DNA of 64,000 bases from CAZWDL01 sp964632995 (GTDB taxonomy: Bacteria > Bacteroidota > Bacteroidia > Chitinophagales > Saprospiraceae): the NCBI GenBank assembly GCA_964632995.1, contig CAZWDL010000001.1:1-64000 (forward strand). The letters run 5' to 3'. Each line of letters starts with the position of its first letter. Position 1 is the first letter of the stretch. Made by a program: the position numbers and the translations under genes. Of this stretch, positions 59,882 to 64,000 are shown piece after piece. The notes under the pieces are model-generated. The model saw only the letters and a list, made by a program, of their open reading frames with translations. It did no database searches and was not told the DNA's origin.

Positions 59882-60787
59882 ATGCCGACCCGCAATTTAG
59901 GCCGGTTACCGGAGTTTTCCTATCATCAATTACTGCGTCTGTTGCAGTTTTCTGCTGCCGGTGTATTCCTTGGAAGAGCCTGGCAGCACTGGTACTGGGA
60001 TGCCCCGTACCGGGCCCTGCTGTGGGATGAACGCTGGATGCGCCGGCCGGTCGAAATCTTACTGAAAACGGATTGGGGAACCTATGTGGGACAAACTGAC
60101 GCGGGTATACAGGTTTTCATCCAGTTCGTAGGAGTGTTTTACCTGATTTGCGGGCTCGCCGCACTTTCGATTGAACGTTTTCCTCGTATTGGCAGACCAC
60201 TGTTGTTGACCGGAGGCGCCGCACTGCTGTTGCTGGCTTTTTTATATACCAAAGAGAAATTCTTTCTCTTGCCGCAATTTTTTGAATACGCACTGCAATT
60301 TGGCAGTCCTTTTTTTCTTTTGGTATTCTATCGCCAGAAGGGAGTAGTTGGCCCTTCTTATCGCTTCTGGATGAAGGTTGCGATTGCCCTTACCTTTACC
60401 TGCCATGGTCTGTTTGCCTTAGGCTGGGTTCCGACCCCGGGCTATTTCGTGGAAATGGTCATGAATATTACGGGATTGGATCAAAGCCAGTCGCTTGCTT
60501 TTTTAAAAGTCGCCGGCATACTTGACACTGTACTAAGCGTGATGCTTTTTTTGCCCTGGCGCTGGTCCGTACTATCCGCCCTGGCCTACGCTGTATTTTG
60601 GGGACTTGCAACAACCGCGGCCCGCGTATGGTCTTATAGCTATGTCATGGGATGGGACGACCTGCTTCTGCGCTGGTTGCACGAAAGCATTATGCGTCTG
60701 CCGCATTTTCTGGTGCCGCTGTTCCTGTTGCTGTTGCTCTGGAAGGAATGGCGGAGGGAGCATAAGTCATCCCGATATTTTGATTAA
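59882..60787 (+). CDS. Polytopic membrane protein of unknown function
   Basis: 301 aa with about seven to eight hydrophobic helices (for example FIQFVGVFYLICGLAALSI, PLLLTGGAALLLLAFLY, VLSVMLFLPWRWSVLSALAY in part). The N-terminal cytosolic-looking segment YHQLLRLLQFSAAGVFLGRAWQHWYWDAPYR is rich in Trp and Arg (in part RAWQHWYWDAPYR). The overall helix pattern recalls DoxX-like membrane proteins, but no signature was found. It lies alone between divergent cutA and convergent pfkA (33-bp gap). The role is not known. Confidence 0.7.
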   Translation: MPTRNLGRLPEFSYHQLLRLLQFSAAGVFLGRAWQHWYWDAPYRALLWDERWMRRPVEILLKTDWGTYVGQTDAGIQVFIQFVGVFYLICGLAALSIERFPRIGRPLLLTGGAALLLLAFLYTKEKFFLLPQFFEYALQFGSPFFLLVFYRQKGVVGPSYRFWMKVAIALTFTCHGLFALGWVPTPGYFVEMVMNITGLDQSQSLAFLKVAGILDTVLSVMLFLPWRWSVLSALAYAVFWGLATTAARVWSYSYVMGWDDLLLRWLHESIMRLPHFLVPLFLLLLLWKEWRREHKSSRYFD

Positions 60788-60820
60788 ATGAGTTCAGTAT
60801 TAATTTGGAATGACTTGTTT

Positions 60821-61807
60821 TTACATGGCTAGTATTTCCGCCATGTGCACCAGTTCGTTTTTGATTTTCTTATCTTTGCCGATGGCTTCTTCAAAGGGTG
60901 TATAGCGGATGCGATCGTTGATGATACCCACCATTACATTTTTCTCTCCTTTCATCAGGCCCTCCACGGCGTGAAAACCGAAGCGGCTGGCCAATACCCG
61001 GTCCAGACAAGTAGGGGAGCCGCCGCGCTGTAAGTGCCCGATTATTGTAACCTTGGTATCGTACTCGAATTGTTCCTTTACCTTTTCGGCAATTTGAGAG
61101 GCGCCGCCGTATTTGTTTCCCTCGGCGACGATAACCACATTGAACAGCTTCTTTCGGCGCGTATTGAGCCGAAGCCGCTCAATCACTGCCTCAATAGGGG
61201 TGTCGACCTCGGGAATCAGTACGCTTTCCGCGCCGCTGCCAATGCCTGTATTAAGCGCTATAAAGCCGGAGTTGCGACCCATAACTTCCACAAAGAAAAT
61301 GCGGTTGTGGGAATCAGCGGTGTCCCGAATGCGGTCAACTGCTTCGATTGCCGTATTGATTGCCGTATCGAAGCCAATGGTATAATCGGTGCCGTAAAGA
61401 TCATTGTCGATCGTGCCGGGTATGCCGATCATGGGTATTTCGTATTCTTTGGAAAAGATGTCAGCCCCGGTGAAGGTCCCGTCCCCGCCAACGCCGATCA
61501 GGGCGTCAATGTCAAAGGCTTGCAGGGATTCATAAGCCATCTTTCGTCCCTCAGGGGTGCGAAAGCGTTCACTGCGGGCAGTCTTGAGAATGGTGCCGCC
61601 ACGATGGATAATATTTCCGACATCGCGCCTTTCCAATCGTTTGAGATCTCCGTCGATCAGCCCCTCGTAACCACGATAGATCCCATAAACATGCAGATTG
61701 TGAAAAGAAGCAGAGCGTACTACTGCCCGAAGGGAGGCGTTCATACCCGGTGCATCGCCACCGGAGGTAAAGACAGCAATTCTTTTGATTTCAGATTCCT
61801 TACTCAT
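60821..61807 (-). CDS. pfkA: ATP-dependent 6-phosphofructokinase
   Basis: 328 aa, the normal bacterial PfkA length. It phosphorylates fructose 6-phosphate at the committed step of glycolysis. ATP site: TSGGDAPGMNASLRAVVR (about residues 14-31) and GVGGDGTFTGADI; the Gly after GGD and the PGTIDNDLYGTDYTIGF loop (Gly and not Lys before TIDND) point to ATP rather than pyrophosphate. The substrate site has VEVMGRNSGFIALNTGI, and GHLQRGGSPTCLDRVLASR closes the family pattern. A -7 element and a palindrome lie just upstream. Confidence 0.97.
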   Translation of the reverse strand: MSKESEIKRIAVFTSGGDAPGMNASLRAVVRSASFHNLHVYGIYRGYEGLIDGDLKRLERRDVGNIIHRGGTILKTARSERFRTPEGRKMAYESLQAFDIDALIGVGGDGTFTGADIFSKEYEIPMIGIPGTIDNDLYGTDYTIGFDTAINTAIEAVDRIRDTADSHNRIFFVEVMGRNSGFIALNTGIGSGAESVLIPEVDTPIEAVIERLRLNTRRKKLFNVVIVAEGNKYGGASQIAEKVKEQFEYDTKVTIIGHLQRGGSPTCLDRVLASRFGFHAVEGLMKGEKNVMVGIINDRIRYTPFEEAIGKDKKIKNELVHMAEILAM

Positions 61808-61909
61808 ATATTATTGTTCATCCAAATTTTTTAGATGATCGACCTTTCAATCGGTTTTTCAGAGCCGCTGTCAACGAGAACAATGCTTTATCTTTTACTG
61901 ATCAATGCG

Positions 61910-61917
61910 CAAATGTA
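61910..61917 (-). promoter_or_regulatory. -7 promoter element for pfkA
   Basis: The complement reads TACATTTG, an exact TAnnTTTG match, about 103 bp before the pfkA start. It is touched by the palindrome at 61916-61934. Confidence 0.55.
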
Positions 61918-61934
61918 GTGTAATTTCTACACTA
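61916..61934. promoter_or_regulatory. Palindromic operator candidate between pfkA and the TRAP genes
   Basis: Perfect 7-bp arms TAGTGTA and TACACTA separated by five bases (ATTTC). It overlaps the upstream edge of the pfkA -7 element by two bases and is about 20 bp before the dctQ -33 region, a good place for a repressor or activator. Confidence 0.5.
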
Positions 61935-61963
61935 ACTAAAATGAAATTCTTTCTTTGACAAAT

Positions 61964-61991
61964 TTTGGATCAGGACACTTTTTGTATTTTG
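61964..61991 (+). promoter_or_regulatory. Candidate promoter for the TRAP transporter genes
   Basis: TTTG at 61964-61967 and TATTTTG at 61985-61991, spacer 17 bp, about 22 bp before the start of the small subunit. Confidence 0.45.
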
Positions 61992-62013
61992 TTGCGGAAA
62001 TTAGCAAAATAAA

Positions 62014-62547
62014 ATGAAAAAAATCTTCTGGATAAATCTTGCCCGCGGAATCAGTCTCCTGAATGAATGGGTAGGACGTTCGGTGTCCTGGCTGACGACG
62101 GTCTTAGTGCTGCTCGTTTGCTTTGATGTCATTACCCGGTATTTGGCTAACAGCACCCAGGCCTGGATCATGGAGTTGGAATGGCATTTGTTCGCGCTTA
62201 TTTTTCTACTGGGGGCCGGCTTTGCTTTCAAACATGACCGGCATGTACGGGTTGACTTGTTTTACGCCAAAATATCAGCAAAAAACCGGGCATATGTAGA
62301 TCTCATCGGCGGAATTGTTTTCCTGCTCCCCTGGAGCCTGCTCCTCATGTACTTTTCCACCATCTATGCCTGGAGTTCCTATCAGATTGGAGAAACCTCT
62401 CCGGATCCGGGTGGATTGCCGGCCCGTTATCTAATCAAGTTTTCCATAGCTCTCGGAATGGGCTTTCTTTTCTTACAGGGCGTTGCCAGCATTATCGATG
62501 CTGCTATTGTAATTTCCCGTACCGGGAAAAAAACCGGCGAGCAGTAA
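62014..62547 (+). CDS. dctQ: TRAP transporter small permease (DctQ-like)
   Basis: 177 aa with four transmembrane helices. The family motif is the WIMELEWHLFALIFLLGAGFAFKHDRHVRVDLFY region (read here in part: MELEWHLFALIFLLG and KHDRHVRVDLFY), which fixes it as the DctQ small subunit of a tripartite ATP-independent periplasmic transporter. It works with the large permease encoded 10 bp downstream, and uses an ion gradient. The third component, the DctP-type binding protein, is not present in this window and may lie beyond the right end. Substrate is likely a dicarboxylate, keto acid or sugar acid. Confidence 0.93.
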   Translation: MKKIFWINLARGISLLNEWVGRSVSWLTTVLVLLVCFDVITRYLANSTQAWIMELEWHLFALIFLLGAGFAFKHDRHVRVDLFYAKISAKNRAYVDLIGGIVFLLPWSLLLMYFSTIYAWSSYQIGETSPDPGGLPARYLIKFSIALGMGFLFLQGVASIIDAAIVISRTGKKTGEQ

Positions 62548-62557
62548 AAAATCCAGC

Positions 62558-63865
62558 ATGGAAATATTGGCCATCATTCTTTTCGCAAGCATATTCATAC
62601 TCATCCTTTACGGTTATCCGGTGGCGTTTACACTGGGAGGGATATCCCTCATCTATGCTTTCTGTTTTCTGGATCCCGTAGCTTTTACGGCGCTGCCGCC
62701 ACGGATCATGGGCGTCATGAGTAATTATGTTTTATTGGCCGTCCCCCTGTTTATTTATATGGGGATTATGCTGGAGCGCTCCGGTCTGGCTGAAAGCTTG
62801 CTGGAAACGATGGCAATCCTGTTCGGACGGGTAAATGGGGGGCTGGCCATTTCAGTTGTCATTGTAGGCGCCTTGCTGGCGGCTTCCACCGGAATTGTCG
62901 GGGCTACGGTCATTACGATGGGACTGATCAGCCTGCCTACCATGCTTAAGCGCGGGTACCGCCCCGAACTGGCTACGGGAACAATTGCCGCTTCCGGCAC
63001 CCTGGGGCAAATTATCCCCCCTTCTGTGGTGCTGGTCCTGCTGGGTAGCGTGCTCAATGTTTCCGTTGGAAAATTATTCGCCGCCGCCTTACTTCCGGGA
63101 GTGCTCCTGGTATTCTGCTACATCGCTTATATCATTATCAAAGCGACGCTGCATCCCCAATCGGCCCCCGGAATTCCAGAAGAAGAAATTAAAGCTTTTA
63201 AAGCAGAAGGGTTCACGCGAAAAGTTTTCAATGCTTTCTTTCTGCCCATGTTACTCATCCTTGCTGTGCTGGGGTCCATCTTTGCCGGCCTGGCTTCCCC
63301 AACCGAAGCGGCTGCCGTCGGAGCCATGGGAGCTACTATACTGACCATCGTACAGGGGAAGTTTAACCTGGAAGTGCTGCGCGGCGTCATGCGGGAAACC
63401 ACTCATCTGACCAGTATGGTTTTCCTGATTTTACTGGGTGCGACGACTTTTTCCTTTGTTTTTCGCGAAATGAACGGCGACGAGTATCTGATTACCCTGA
63501 TTCAGCAATCGGATCTTTCTCCACAGGTTTTCCTTTTTCTTGTCATGATCGTTGTATTCATCGCGGGCTTTTTTATCGATTTCATTGAAATCATTTTTAT
63601 CATCGTGCCTATAGTGGCGCCCATCTTTGTGGAATATGGCGTCGACCTGATCTGGATCGGGGTTTTGCTGGGGCTAAATCTGCAGACCTCTTTTCTCTCT
63701 CCCCCCTTCGGATTTTCCCTCTTCTATCTGAAAGGCGTGGCTCCGCCGGCGGTTACTACTCAGCATTTGTACCGGGGAATCGCACCTTTCGTGGTCATTC
63801 AAATGGTCTTTTTAGCGATCGTGATATTATTTCCAGAGGTATTGTTTCTTTTTGACGGTCAATGA
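62558..63865 (+). CDS. dctM: TRAP transporter large permease (DctM-like)
   Basis: 435 aa, about 12 transmembrane helices, the ion-coupled transport subunit. Typical segments are SNYVLLAVPLFIYMGIMLERSG (in part), LLAASTGIVGATVITMGLISLP, ASGTLGQIIPPSVVLVLLGSV, GLASPTEAAAVGAMGATIL and LQTSFLSPPFGFSLFYLKGVAPP (in part). It lies 10 bp after dctQ and is transcribed with it. The stop is 135 bp before the window end. A weak AACCC/GGGTT hairpin at 63885-63905 follows. Confidence 0.95.
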   Translation: MEILAIILFASIFILILYGYPVAFTLGGISLIYAFCFLDPVAFTALPPRIMGVMSNYVLLAVPLFIYMGIMLERSGLAESLLETMAILFGRVNGGLAISVVIVGALLAASTGIVGATVITMGLISLPTMLKRGYRPELATGTIAASGTLGQIIPPSVVLVLLGSVLNVSVGKLFAAALLPGVLLVFCYIAYIIIKATLHPQSAPGIPEEEIKAFKAEGFTRKVFNAFFLPMLLILAVLGSIFAGLASPTEAAAVGAMGATILTIVQGKFNLEVLRGVMRETTHLTSMVFLILLGATTFSFVFREMNGDEYLITLIQQSDLSPQVFLFLVMIVVFIAGFFIDFIEIIFIIVPIVAPIFVEYGVDLIWIGVLLGLNLQTSFLSPPFGFSLFYLKGVAPPAVTTQHLYRGIAPFVVIQMVFLAIVILFPEVLFLFDGQ

Positions 63866-63884
63866 CTATTCTCTCCGCACGAAA

Positions 63885-63905
63885 AACCCATGAATAATCC
63901 GGGTT
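63885..63905 (+). terminator. Weak hairpin after the TRAP genes
   Basis: AACCC (63885-63889) and GGGTT (63901-63905) around an 11-nt loop, followed by AACTTTTCTTTTAT. The stem is short, so this may be a weak terminator that leaves some read-through. Confidence 0.35.
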
Positions 63906-64000
63906 AACTTTTCTTTTATCAATTGTAATATAAACGGTTCTTGGAAAAATGGAGAAGCCGCGCCCCATTTGATATAAATCCTGATTCACTCCCCAGTTAC

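Noticed and set aside
1..64000. Search for tRNA, rRNA genes, CRISPR arrays, insertion sequences and prophage genes
   Set aside because: No cloverleaf with a T-loop motif, no regularly spaced repeats, no transposase or integrase motifs and no target-site duplications were seen by eye. A tRNAscan/Rfam run could still find a small RNA.

Overview
The window is a gene-dense stretch of chromosome from a member of the Bacteroidota, most likely from the Saprospiria (Lewinella-like). This is inferred from PorT/type IX secretion-type outer-membrane proteins, bacillithiol synthesis (BshC), a TPR protein directly after gyrA, DUF4230 and DUF4097-type proteins, and many promoters with the Bacteroidota -7 element TAnnTTTG. 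Shine-Dalgarno sequences are almost absent before start codons. No rRNA, tRNA, CRISPR array, phage or insertion sequence was seen. Nearly all of it is core genome.

Layout. 0-3.2 kb: flavin amine oxidase divergent from a cupin, then bshC. 3.2-7.3 kb: a structured 400-bp intergenic region, then glpK-selU-selD (glycerol kinase, tRNA selenouridine synthase, selenophosphate synthetase). 7.3-10.1 kb: a minus-strand ECF sigma module (barrel protein, sigma factor, membrane protein, DUF4097-like protein). 10.3-14.2 kb: engB, a PlsB-like acyltransferase, a voltage-gated-type cation channel and an ERI-1-like exonuclease. 14.2-19.0 kb: an RluE-type pseudouridine synthase with no ordinary start codon, ychF, acpH, and the DUF1295-ubiE-porT set. 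19.3-24.4 kb: gyrA, TPR protein, 3-hydroxybutyryl-CoA dehydrogenase. 24.4-28.8 kb: M16 protease and ffh. 29.1-35.8 kb: an inner-membrane OmpA-like protein paired with a membrane-anchored triple helix-hairpin-helix protein, a lipoprotein, an aminotransferase and yidC. 35.9-43.3 kb (minus strand): glpD, a CNNM/CBS protein, a LysM protein, a LuxR-type response regulator and a DUF4230 protein. 43.4-51.7 kb: folP, an unknown membrane protein, a YheT-type hydrolase and tamB. 51.7-64 kb: aroC, mutS2, ndk, nrnA, an FKBP lipoprotein, prfB with its programmed frameshift, cutA, a membrane protein, pfkA and a TRAP transporter permease pair.

How it works together. glpK and glpD supply glycerol use, although they lie 31 kb apart. 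selU and selD form a self-sufficient tRNA selenation pair. yidC, ffh, tamB, porT and the FKBP lipoprotein serve envelope biogenesis. gyrA, mutS2, ychF, engB, prfB and ndk are housekeeping functions.

The least explained material is (1) a set of large quasi-palindromic stem-loops of 112-142 nt placed directly 3' of unrelated genes at 31.4, 38.9, 55.5 and 58.1 kb, (2) the OmpA-like plus triple-HhH pair, which could link envelope and nucleic acid, and (3) palindromes at the yidC and pfkA/TRAP promoters.
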